A DNA stretch of 64,000 nt, from contig NZ_JARGNH010000009.1 of the NCBI RefSeq assembly GCF_029213205.1, positions 62,001 through 126,000 on the forward strand, in the 5' to 3' direction. The notes below the pieces were generated by a model, which searched no databases, had not been told where the DNA came from, and saw only the letters and a list, made by a program, of their open reading frames with translations. The position numbers and the translations under genes were made by a program. The stretch comes from Pseudooceanicola sp. (GTDB taxonomy: Bacteria > Pseudomonadota > Alphaproteobacteria > Rhodobacterales > Rhodobacteraceae). This document shows positions 17,784-25,425 of the stretch, in pieces. Numbering within the stretch: position 1 is the first letter of the stretch; every line of letters starts with the position of its first letter.

Positions 17784-17820
17784 GCCTCCGGCGGGGATAT
17801 TTGCAACCAGAGGAAGCAGG
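17784..17820 (+). repeat. REP-like intergenic repeat, copy B
   Basis: Plus-strand copy: GCCTCCGGCGGGGATATTTG followed by CAACCAGAGGAAGCAGG. It forms an inverted pair with copy C 12 bp downstream, both inside the livG-livF spacer. Confidence 0.65.
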
Positions 17821-17832
17821 CGGATCGGCCCT

Positions 17833-17867
17833 CGCTTCCTCTGGTCTGAAATATCCCCGCCGGAGGC
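17833..17867 (-). repeat. REP-like intergenic repeat, copy C
   Basis: Minus-strand copy almost identical to copy B: CGCTTCCTCTGG, then TCTGAAATATCCCCGCCGG and AGGC on the plus strand. Together B and C could fold into an 84-base hairpin with about 30 paired bases in the transcript between livG and livF. Confidence 0.65.
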
Positions 17868-17903
17868 TTCGCCGTCAGGCGAAATCAGCCCGGGGCGCCA
17901 CCA

Positions 17904-18611
17904 ATGCTGAGGCTGGAGGGGATCAGCGCCGGATATGGCCCGGCGATCGTGCTGCGCGATCTCAGCCTCAGCGCCGCGCCGGGGCGGATCACCTGCCTGA
18001 TGGGGCGCAATGGTGCGGGCAAGACCACGACGTTGAAGGCGATCATGGGGCTGGTGCGCCCCAGCGCCGGGCGGATCATGCTGGGCGATCAGGTGATCTC
18101 GGATCTGCCGGCGCATCGGGTGGCTGGGCAGGGGATCGGTTATGTGCCGCAGGGCCGGGGGCTGTTTTCCGAACTGAGCGTGGCGCAGAACCTGCGCATC
18201 GGGCTGATGGCGCGGCGCGGCGACGCGGCCGAGACCGCTGCGATCCGGGCCGAGGTTCTGACCCGGTTTCCGCGCCTGGCCGAGCGGCTGGATCAGCGCG
18301 CCGACACCCTGTCTGGAGGCGAGCAGCAGATGTTGTCGATGGCCCGCGCGCTCTGCCTGCGGCCCCGGCTGCTGCTGCTGGACGAACCGACCGAGGGCTT
18401 GCAGCCGAGCATGATCGAGGCAATCCGCCAGGTTATCATGTCGCTGCGCGACGCGGGCGCGGCGGTGCTGTTGGTCGAACAGCGGATCGACGCGGTTCTG
18501 GCGATTGCCGATCATGTCCATGTGATTGAAAACGGGCGCAATCTGGAAGATTTCGACGCCGCCGCCCTGACCCGGGCGCCGGAGCGTCTGCGCGCCCATC
18601 TCGGGGTCTGA
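17904..18611 (+). CDS. livF: LIV-family ABC transporter ATP-binding protein 2
   Basis: A 235-residue ABC ATPase of the LivF type. Walker A is GRNGAGKTTT (residues 34-43), the signature is LSGGEQQMLSMARAL and Walker B is LLLLDEPTEGL, with a LVEQRI switch region. The N-terminus MLRLEGISAGYG is typical. Its stop lies 4 bp from the convergent marR stop. It completes the importer begun at 13747. Confidence 0.94.
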   Translation: MLRLEGISAGYGPAIVLRDLSLSAAPGRITCLMGRNGAGKTTTLKAIMGLVRPSAGRIMLGDQVISDLPAHRVAGQGIGYVPQGRGLFSELSVAQNLRIGLMARRGDAAETAAIRAEVLTRFPRLAERLDQRADTLSGGEQQMLSMARALCLRPRLLLLDEPTEGLQPSMIEAIRQVIMSLRDAGAAVLLVEQRIDAVLAIADHVHVIENGRNLEDFDAAALTRAPERLRAHLGV

Positions 18612-18614
18612 GGC

Positions 18615-19031
18615 TCAGCCGAGGCGGGCCAGCAGCGCCAGCAGGGTGGCGCTTTCCTGCTCGGACAACGGCGCAAGGGTTTCGGCGCTGATCTGATGCC
18701 CGGTTCCGACCTGCGCAGCAAACCAATCCCGCCCCTCGGGGCTGAGCCGCAGACTCAGGCGGCGCTGATCGTCAGGATCGGGTCCGGCCGCGATCAGCGC
18801 CTTGGCGCGCAGCCGGTCGACCACCCCCTTGATCGTCGCCCCGTCCATCGCCACCGCCCGCCCCAGGGCGTTTTGCGACATCGCACCGCGTTCGTACAGC
18901 CGGGCCAGCACCGCGAATTGCATCGGCGTCACCGCATCGATCCGGGCGGCAAAGAGTGCCAGGTGGCGCTGATTGGCGCGGCGCATCAGAAACCCGACCT
19001 GATCGTCGAGCCGATAGTCAGATTGGCCCAT
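18615..19031 (-). CDS. MarR-family transcriptional regulator
   Basis: A 138-residue winged-helix regulator. The recognition region AMSQNALGRAVAMDGATIKGVVDRL and the wing with DPDDQRRLSLRLSPEG (about residues 50-95) are standard MarR. MarR proteins usually repress adjacent genes and release DNA on binding an aromatic or related ligand. It is divergent from the molybdenum hydroxylase genes, with a GTATAC-centred dyad in between (19095-19108), so it is the likely regulator of the catabolic genes to its right. The ATG at 19031 gives the family's normal length. Confidence 0.9.
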   Translation of the reverse strand: MGQSDYRLDDQVGFLMRRANQRHLALFAARIDAVTPMQFAVLARLYERGAMSQNALGRAVAMDGATIKGVVDRLRAKALIAAGPDPDDQRRLSLRLSPEGRDWFAAQVGTGHQISAETLAPLSEQESATLLALLARLG

Positions 19032-19094
19032 ATCCCGTCCCTTGCTGTGTTGATCCCGAACTTGACAGAGCGGGGTCGCGGCGCTCACGCTCTC

Positions 19095-19108
19095 GTTTGT
19101 ATACCAAC
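19095..19108. promoter_or_regulatory. dyad centred on GTATAC, candidate MarR operator
   Basis: GTTTGTATACCAAC is a 14-bp dyad with one mismatched pair, 64 bp upstream of the marR start and just before the truncated FAD-subunit coding region. Position, symmetry and size fit a MarR-family operator; no binding data. Confidence 0.4.
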
Positions 19109-19132
19109 GCCCCCGACGCTCATAGCGCCCAA

Positions 19133-19714
19133 CTGAAAGCGGCGACGCGCGAGGTCGGATCGGTGCAGATCCAGAATGCGGGCACCCTCGGCGGCAATCT
19201 CTGCAACGCTTCCCCCGCCGCTGACGGGGTGCCGGCCCTGCTGAGCCTTGAGGCGCGGGTCGAGCTGCGCAGCGAGAGCCGCACAAGGGTGCTGCCGCTC
19301 AGTGATTTCCTGCTCGGGCCGCGCCGGACCGCACTGGCGGCGGGCGAGATCCTGAGCGCGGTGCTGATCCCTGATGTCTCTGGGCAGGGCGGCTTTCTCA
19401 AGCTTGGTGCGCGGCGCTATCTGGTGATCTCGATTGCCATGGTGGCGGCGCGGATCGCGGTAAGCGAGGGGCGGATCAGTGCCGCCGCGCTGGCGGTCGG
19501 GGCCTGTTCGCCGGTGGCCTGCCGCCTGCCAGACCAGGAGGCGGCGCTGATCGGGTGCCCGGTGGCGGCGGCGGTGTCGGCCATCGACGCGGCGCTGATC
19601 TTGCCGGTGCTGGCGCCAATCGACGACCCGCGGGCCGATGCCGGGTATCGCCAGATCGCGGCGGTCGAATTGCTGCGCCGATTGGTCGGGGACATGACGG
19701 GGGCGGCGCGATGA
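19133..19714 (+). pseudogene. CoxM/XdhB-like FAD-binding subunit, 5'-truncated
   Basis: About 193 residues matching the second half of FAD-binding subunits of molybdenum hydroxylases: REVGSVQIQNAGTLGGNL followed by ASPAADGVPALL, then a C-terminal CO_deh_flav_C-like domain. Complete proteins have about 280-290 residues and begin with the FAD-pyrophosphate segment, which is missing. Upstream of 19133 the frame runs through the marR promoter with no family similarity and no start codon with a ribosome site. A GTG at 19163 could start a shorter product. The 3' end is intact and overlaps the next gene by ATGA. Probably a deletion relic. Confidence 0.65.
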
Positions 19715-22434
19715 GCCTTGATCTGAAGGTCAACGGCCGACAACACCAGGTGAGCGCCGCGCCGGGGCGTCGCCTGTCGGATGTGCTGCGCCACGATCTG
19801 CGTCTGACCGGCACCAAGACCGGCTGTGACGCGGGCGATTGCGGCGCCTGCACGGTGCTGATCGACGGCGCCCCGGTCTGTGCCTGTCTGACCCCGGTTG
19901 CCCAGGTGGCCGGGCGAGCGGTCGAAACCGTCGAGGCGCTGGCCGGGATGCCGGAAACCGCCGCCCTGCAGGCCGCGTTTCTGCGCCACGGCGCGGCACA
20001 ATGCGGGATCTGCACGCCGGGTATGTTGATGGCCGCGACGGCGCTGATCCGCCTTGTGCCGCAGCCGAGCCGGGCCGAGGTCGAGGCGGCGCTTGGCGGG
20101 GTGCTCTGCCGCTGCACCGGATACACCAAGATCATCGATGCGGTCTGTGACGCCGGGCCGGGGGCGATGCCAGTACAGCCCATTGCCGGGGCGGCGGTCG
20201 GCGCCCGGCTGCCACGGCTCGACGGCGGCGACAAGGTGACCGGGGTCGAGCGGTTTGGCGCCGATCACCTGCCCGAGGGCGCGCTCTGGCTGCGGGCGAT
20301 CCGCTCGCCACACCCGGCGGCGCGGTTCCGGCTGGGCGATGTCGCGGCTTGGGCGGATGCGGTCGGGGTGCAGGTGTTCACCGCCGCCGATATCCCCGGG
20401 GTCAACCGGTTCGGGGTGATCCCGGCCTTTATTGATCAGCCGGTGCTGGCCGAGGGTGAGGTGCGGCTGCGCGGTGAGGCGGTTGCGCTGATCGCCGGGC
20501 CGCGCGCGGCGGTGGAGGCGGCGGATCTGGCCGGGTTTCCGGTAACCTGGGAGGTGCAGGAGGCGATCAGCGATCCGGGGCAGGCCATCGGCGCCCGCCC
20601 GGTGCAGCCCAGCCGCCCCGACAATGTGCTGATCCGTGGCCAGGTCATCCGTGGTGATGCCGAGGCGGCGCTTGCCGCTGCTGCGCATCTGGTGGAAGGA
20701 ACGGTCGAAACCGGCTTTGTCGAACACGCCTATATCGAGCCCGAGGCGGGGGCGGCCTGGATGGAGGGGGACACGCTTTGCATCCGCGCCTGCACCCAGG
20801 CGCCGGTGATGGATCAGGAAAGCGTCGCCAGCCTGCTGGCCCTGCCGCTGGAGCGGGTGCGCATCCTGCCCTCGGGTACTGGCGGCGGCTTCGGCTCCAA
20901 GCTTGATCTGTCGGTGCAGCCGCTGATCGGGCTGGTGGCGCTGAAAACCGGCCAACCTGCCGTGATGGCCTATTCGCGCGCCGAATCGCTGCAGGTGAGC
21001 ACCAAGCGTCACCCGGCCCGGATGGCGGCGCGGATCGGTTGTGACGCTTCGGGGCGGATCACCGGAATGACGTTCACCGGCGATTTCGACACCGGCGCCT
21101 ATGCCTCCTGGGGGCCAACGGTGGCGAACCGGGTGCCGGTGCATGCCTCTGGGCCCTACTACACCCCGGCCTACCGGGCCGAGGCCGCGGCGCTGCACAC
21201 CAACAACCCGATTTCCGGGGCGTTTCGCGGCTTTGGCGTGCCGCAGGCGGCGATCTTGCAAGAGACGCTTTATGACGATCTGGCGCAGAGCACCGGCATC
21301 GACCGGCTGGCGTTCCGGCGGTTGAATGCGCTGAGCGAGGGCCAGCCGACGGTCTGCGGCCAGGAGCTGGGCGGCGTCGGCATCGGCGCCTGTCTGGAGG
21401 CATTGCAGCCGCATTGGGACCGGGCGCGGGCCGCGGCGGCGGCGTTCAATACGGCGGCAGAGACCAGTGACGGCGCGATCCGGCACGGCGTCGGGGTGGC
21501 CTCCTGCTGGTATGGCTGTGGCAATACCGCATTGCCCAATCCCTCGACCATGCGGCTGGGGCTGAGCGCGGCAGGGCGGCTGGTGCTGCACCAGGGGGCG
21601 GTCGATATCGGTCAGGGGTCGAACACGGTGATCGCGCAGATCTGCGCCGATGCGCTGGGGCTGCCGCTGGCGGATTTCGACCTGATCGGACCGGACACCG
21701 CGCTGACCCCGGATGGTGGCAAGACCTCGGCTTCGCGGCAGACCTATGTTTCTGGCAAGGCGGCGCTTCTCGCCGGGGCGGCACTGCGGGCGCAGATCCT
21801 GGCGCTGACCAACCGGGCTGCCGACGCGGTGCTGGCGCTGGAGGGGGCGCGGCTGAGCGTCAGGGATGCCAGCGGTGAAAGCCTGCTCGACCTGGCGCAA
21901 ATGCCCGGCGGCGCAGGCGGGTATCTGCTGATGGCGGAGGAAAGCTATGACCCGCCGACCCGGCCCTTGGGTGAAAACGGGCAGGGCGCACCCTATGCGG
22001 TCTATGGCTTTGGTGCGCAACTCGCTGAGGTTGCGGTGGATTGCGCCCTGGGCACGGTCCGGGTGCGGCGCATCATTGCCGCGCATGATCTTGGCCGGGT
22101 GATCAACCCGCTGCTGGCCGAAGGCCAGATCGAGGGCGGCATTGCCCAGGGGTTGGGTCTGGCGCTGATGGAGGACTACCTGCCGGGGCGGAGCGAGAAC
22201 CTGCATGATTACCTGATCCCGACCAGTGGCGACATGCCCGAGATTGTGCCGATCCTGCTCGAAGTGCCCGATCCCGAGGGGCCGATGGGCGCCAAGGGTC
22301 TGGGTGAACATGCGCTGATCCCGACCGCTCCGGCGATTCTGAACGCGATCCGGGATGCGAGCGGGGCACGGATCACCCGGTTGCCGGCGCTGCCGCACCG
22401 GGTGCTGAAGGCGATCGGGGAGGCGGCGGGATGA
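19711..22434 (+). CDS. molybdenum hydroxylase, fused 2Fe-2S and molybdopterin subunits (aldehyde oxidoreductase/XDH family)
   Basis: A 907-residue single-chain protein of the xanthine oxidase family. The N-terminal ferredoxin-type 2Fe-2S ligands are C39, C44, C47 and C59; the second cluster uses C98, C101, C133 and C135 (CGICTPGM ... CRCTGY). The molybdopterin part follows from about residue 190, with GTGGGFGSKLD, GAFRGFGVPQ and GQGSNTVIAQI, and the catalytic glutamate in GAKGLGEHA (E866). Domain order and length match Desulfovibrio aldehyde oxidoreductase (MOP), which needs no FAD subunit. In context it probably hydroxylates an N-heterocycle or aldehyde. The ATG overlaps the FAD-subunit stop. 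Confidence 0.92.
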   Translation: MSLDLKVNGRQHQVSAAPGRRLSDVLRHDLRLTGTKTGCDAGDCGACTVLIDGAPVCACLTPVAQVAGRAVETVEALAGMPETAALQAAFLRHGAAQCGICTPGMLMAATALIRLVPQPSRAEVEAALGGVLCRCTGYTKIIDAVCDAGPGAMPVQPIAGAAVGARLPRLDGGDKVTGVERFGADHLPEGALWLRAIRSPHPAARFRLGDVAAWADAVGVQVFTAADIPGVNRFGVIPAFIDQPVLAEGEVRLRGEAVALIAGPRAAVEAADLAGFPVTWEVQEAISDPGQAIGARPVQPSRPDNVLIRGQVIRGDAEAALAAAAHLVEGTVETGFVEHAYIEPEAGAAWMEGDTLCIRACTQAPVMDQESVASLLALPLERVRILPSGTGGGFGSKLDLSVQPLIGLVALKTGQPAVMAYSRAESLQVSTKRHPARMAARIGCDASGRITGMTFTGDFDTGAYASWGPTVANRVPVHASGPYYTPAYRAEAAALHTNNPISGAFRGFGVPQAAILQETLYDDLAQSTGIDRLAFRRLNALSEGQPTVCGQELGGVGIGACLEALQPHWDRARAAAAAFNTAAETSDGAIRHGVGVASCWYGCGNTALPNPSTMRLGLSAAGRLVLHQGAVDIGQGSNTVIAQICADALGLPLADFDLIGPDTALTPDGGKTSASRQTYVSGKAALLAGAALRAQILALTNRAADAVLALEGARLSVRDASGESLLDLAQMPGGAGGYLLMAEESYDPPTRPLGENGQGAPYAVYGFGAQLAEVAVDCALGTVRVRRIIAAHDLGRVINPLLAEGQIEGGIAQGLGLALMEDYLPGRSENLHDYLIPTSGDMPEIVPILLEVPDPEGPMGAKGLGEHALIPTAPAILNAIRDASGARITRLPALPHRVLKAIGEAAG

Positions 22435-22499
22435 ACGCGGTGCGACCGGTCTCTGCGGCCCATATCGCAGACATAGCCACCCACACCCGCCCGGGCTGC

Positions 22500-22521
22500 G
22501 CCTGCCTGCCCCCCGGCAGGC
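22500..22521. terminator. GC-rich hairpin between the hydroxylase and reductase-like genes
   Basis: Perfect 7-bp arms GCCTGCC and GGCAGGC with an 8-base loop in the 156-bp spacer. No U-run, so it may be a processing or pausing element rather than a terminator. Confidence 0.3.
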
Positions 22522-22590
22522 GCATTCGCGCCCGCCCAGTCCGGCGCAACCCTTCGGTACTGTCGCCACGTTGCAACCAGGCGTTAACTC

Positions 22591-24039
22591 ATGACCACCC
22601 CTGACGCCCGCCCCGAGAAGGTCCGCTGCGATGCCTGCCCGGTGATGTGCTATGTCGCCGAAGGCCGCACCGGCGCCTGTGACCGCTATGCCAATCACAA
22701 TGGCCAGATCGTGCGCTGTGACCCGCTGACCATCCTCGAGGCGGCAACGGAAAGCGGCACGCCGCTGCGCCCGTTCCTGAACGCCGATTGGGACGGCAGC
22801 CTCGCCACCGATGACGGGCGCATTGTCACCGCGATCGGCGCGGGCACCACCTATCCGGATTTCAAACCCGCCCCGTTTATCGTCTCGCGGAAGTTCGACG
22901 GGATCGACGCCGTCACCGTGGTGACCGAGGCGATCTATTCCTATTGCGGCGTCAAGGTGAAGATCGACACCGACCGCCACCTCGGCCCGGAGGGCGCAAG
23001 GGTCTTGGCCAAGGGCGAGGTCGTCGGGCTGGTCATCACCTCTGAATATGGTTCGCAAATGCTCTCGCTCGGCGGTGTCGATCACCTGACAGGCGGCTCG
23101 AAATCCGAAGGCCGGGCGACCTGCGACACCTTGCTGGCGCTGTGCAATTGTGAACCGGTCACGTTGCAGATCGATGGCGGCGCGGAGGTGATCGTGCAGG
23201 CCGGGCAGCCGCCGATTGTCGACGGCCAGCCCGAGGCGCGGATGCGGGTCGGCTGCGGTTCGGCCACCATCGGCATGTTCGCCGGCCAATGGCAGGGGTT
23301 GGTGGACGAGGTGGTGGTGGTCGATGACCACATCACCGGCGTGGTCAGCGAACACCAGGCCGGCAAGGTGATCGGCTGGGCCGACACCGGCATCCGGATC
23401 AAGGGCCACCGTTCGACTCCCGGGCGCTATTTCCGGGTGGCCGAGCCCGGCCTTGGCTGGGGCGGCACCAATATCGACGATCCGCTGGCGATCTTGAATC
23501 CCTGGCTGGCGAAAAAGGGCGCGCGACCCGGGCTGACGCTGCTGATGGTTTCAACCACCGGAGAGCATGCTGCCTATTATGTTCTGGATGACGATCTGCA
23601 GCCGCGGCGGCAAGAGATACCCGCAGCCCTGCAGCCCTCGGTCGATCTGATTGCGGAAAACTGCGAACGGGCGCTCTGCACGGTGATGTTTCAGGCCGGT
23701 GCGGGGGGATCGTTGCGCTCAGGTGTCACCCAGAACCCGGTGCGGCTGACCCGGGCGGTGCAATCCGGCGCGGTCAGGGTCACGGTCGGCGGCGCGCCCG
23801 CCTATATCTGGCCCGGCGGCGGCATCACCCTGATGGTCGATGTCACCGAGCTGCCACCAAACAGCTTTGGCTATGTGCCGACACCGGCGCTGGTGGCGCC
23901 GCTGGAATTCACCTGTGACCGTGTCACCTTCCGGGCGTTGGGGGGCCATGACGACGCGGTGCGCGATATTTCGGATGTGCTGGAAAACGGCAATGAATAC
24001 GGGGCCGAGCATCGGATCTTGCCGGGGCGCACAGAATGA
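22591..24039 (+). CDS. 6-hydroxynicotinate reductase-like iron-sulfur flavoprotein
   Basis: A 482-residue protein of the family named after Eubacterium barkeri 6-hydroxynicotinate reductase, an enzyme reported to contain covalently bound flavin and several Fe-S clusters. An N-terminal Fe-S motif is visible: C13, C16, C20 and C30 (CDACPVMC ... GAC). Further cysteines are at 43, 119, 178, 185, 187 and 222. Residues 164-170 read DHLTGGS, resembling the ApbE flavinylation consensus DxxTGAT/S. The stop overlaps the UPF0280 start (ATGA at 24036). The likely role is reductive dearomatisation of a hydroxylated N-heterocycle; the actual substrate is unknown. Family assignment is from memory of sequence features, not a search. 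Confidence 0.75.
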   Translation: MTTPDARPEKVRCDACPVMCYVAEGRTGACDRYANHNGQIVRCDPLTILEAATESGTPLRPFLNADWDGSLATDDGRIVTAIGAGTTYPDFKPAPFIVSRKFDGIDAVTVVTEAIYSYCGVKVKIDTDRHLGPEGARVLAKGEVVGLVITSEYGSQMLSLGGVDHLTGGSKSEGRATCDTLLALCNCEPVTLQIDGGAEVIVQAGQPPIVDGQPEARMRVGCGSATIGMFAGQWQGLVDEVVVVDDHITGVVSEHQAGKVIGWADTGIRIKGHRSTPGRYFRVAEPGLGWGGTNIDDPLAILNPWLAKKGARPGLTLLMVSTTGEHAAYYVLDDDLQPRRQEIPAALQPSVDLIAENCERALCTVMFQAGAGGSLRSGVTQNPVRLTRAVQSGAVRVTVGGAPAYIWPGGGITLMVDVTELPPNSFGYVPTPALVAPLEFTCDRVTFRALGGHDDAVRDISDVLENGNEYGAEHRILPGRTE

Positions 24040-24854
24040 CCGGGCCGCAGGCGCAGATGCTGAGCGGAGACCGGCTGCACCTCAACCAGGGACCGATTGA
24101 CCTGATCCTCGGGGCGAGAGGGCCCGGTCGCGCGGCGTTTTTTGCCGCCGCCACCGCGCGGTTTCAGACGGTTCTGCAGGAATTGGTGGCCGAGCTTGCC
24201 AACCTGCGCCGTGCCGATCCGCCGCCGCTATCCGGCCCGGTGGCGCGGCGGATGCAGGCCGCCATCACCCCCTTGGCGGTGGAGTTCGTCACCCCGATGG
24301 CCGCCGTGGCCGGGGCGGTGGCCGATGAGATCCTGCAGACCGCACCGCCGGAGCTGCCAATGGCCTATGTCAACAATGGCGGAGATATCGCCTTTCAACT
24401 TGCGCCGGGTCAGAGCTTTGCGGTGGCGATGGTCGGCGGAAGCCTCACTCTTCCCGCCGCCGCGCCCTGGCGCGGCCTCGCCACCTCGGGGCGCGGCGGA
24501 CGCTCACATTCACTGGGGATCGCCGACGCGGTCACCGTCATCGCCAGAACCGCCGCCCAGGCCGATGCCGCCGCCACGATGATTGCCAATCGCGTCGATC
24601 TGCCCGGCCATCCGGCGATCAGCCGTATGCCGGCGTGCCATCTGTCGCCGGACAGCGATCTCGGCGACCGCCCCGTCACCACCGGCCTTGCCCGCCTCAC
24701 CGCCGCCGAAACCGCCCAGGCGCTGGCGGCGGGCGCCGCCTATGCCGAAACCCTGCAGCTGCGCGGCCTGATTGGTGGCGCGCAGCTCTGCCTCAACGGC
24801 GCCACCCGCCAAACTGGCCCCGATATCTTGACCAAGGACCCTGCCCATGCCTGA
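24036..24854 (+). CDS. UPF0280 family protein (ApbE-related)
   Basis: A 272-residue protein of UPF0280, a family placed in the ApbE superfamily. ApbE-like marks are VNNGGDIAF (residues 112-120, compare NxGGD), ATSGRGGRSHSLG (149-161) and DAVTVIARTAAQADAAAT (164-181). ApbE proteins transfer FMN from FAD to a Thr/Ser of a target protein. The metal-binding HIIDP motif of ApbE is replaced by HSLGIAD. It is translationally coupled to the reductase-like gene upstream and overlaps the next gene by 8 bp. Flavin transfer to the reductase-like partner is an inference. Confidence 0.82.
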   Translation: MTGPQAQMLSGDRLHLNQGPIDLILGARGPGRAAFFAAATARFQTVLQELVAELANLRRADPPPLSGPVARRMQAAITPLAVEFVTPMAAVAGAVADEILQTAPPELPMAYVNNGGDIAFQLAPGQSFAVAMVGGSLTLPAAAPWRGLATSGRGGRSHSLGIADAVTVIARTAAQADAAATMIANRVDLPGHPAISRMPACHLSPDSDLGDRPVTTGLARLTAAETAQALAAGAAYAETLQLRGLIGGAQLCLNGATRQTGPDILTKDPAHA

Positions 24855-25425
24855 TTTTACCCTGCGCAAGACGATGATTTTTCTGGAAGATATCCAGCAC
24901 GACGGCGGCCCCGTCGGTCCGGTCCGGCAGCGCGGCGCGATTGTCGCGCTGGTGCGCAACCCGTTTGCTGGCGGCTATACCCCGGATCTGCAATCGGCGA
25001 TGGACGACCTGAAACCGCTGGGCCTGCTGATGACTGATAGGCTGATCGCCGCGATGGGCGGTCGCGACGGGATCGACGGCTATGGCAAGGCGGCGATGTG
25101 CGGCACCGGCGGTGAATTGGAACACACCGCGCTCTGGCACGTCCCGGGCGGTTATGCGATGCGCGAGCGGCTGGGCGAAGCGCGGGCGATTGTGCCCTCG
25201 GCGATGAAGCAGGGCGGGCCGGGCATCCGCATCGACGTGCCGCTGGGGCATATCAATGCCGCCTATGTGCGGTCGCATTTCGATGCGATGGAGGTCGGGC
25301 TGCCGGATGGCCCGCGCCCGGATGAATTGCTGCTGGCGCTGGCGATGGCGCGCGGTGGCCGCATCCATGCGCGGATGGGCGGGCTGCGTGTCGATCAGAT
25401 CAGTGTCGGCGACGGGCTGCGCTAA
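24847..25425 (+). CDS. AA_synth (amino acid synthesis) family protein
   Basis: A 192-residue protein that fits the Pfam AA_synth family, whose members often occur in catabolic clusters with LIV transporters despite the name. Conserved-looking blocks are VALVRNPFAGGY near residue 35, GKAAMCGTGGELEHTA near residue 80 and a VPSAMKQGGPGIRIDVPLGH segment near residue 118. No catalytic mechanism is established that I know of. It overlaps the UPF0280 gene by 8 bp, so it belongs to the same operon, and its stop overlaps the convergent reductase gene's stop. Confidence 0.8.
   Translation: MPDFTLRKTMIFLEDIQHDGGPVGPVRQRGAIVALVRNPFAGGYTPDLQSAMDDLKPLGLLMTDRLIAAMGGRDGIDGYGKAAMCGTGGELEHTALWHVPGGYAMRERLGEARAIVPSAMKQGGPGIRIDVPLGHINAAYVRSHFDAMEVGLPDGPRPDELLLALAMARGGRIHARMGGLRVDQISVGDGLR

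Noticed and set aside
16902-18599. A 565-codon minus-strand frame opposite livG and livF
   Set aside because: Mirror of two ABC ATPase genes with Walker motifs on the plus strand; the product is low complexity.
18956-19132. Upstream extension of the FAD-subunit frame into marR
   Set aside because: It is antisense to the MarR coding region and has no similarity to the FAD-binding domain.
19417-23409. A 1330-codon open frame on the minus strand opposite the hydroxylase and reductase-like genes
   Set aside because: It is an antisense shadow of GC-rich coding sequence: low-complexity H/R/Q/G-rich product, no family similarity, and the plus-strand genes carry clear catalytic motifs.
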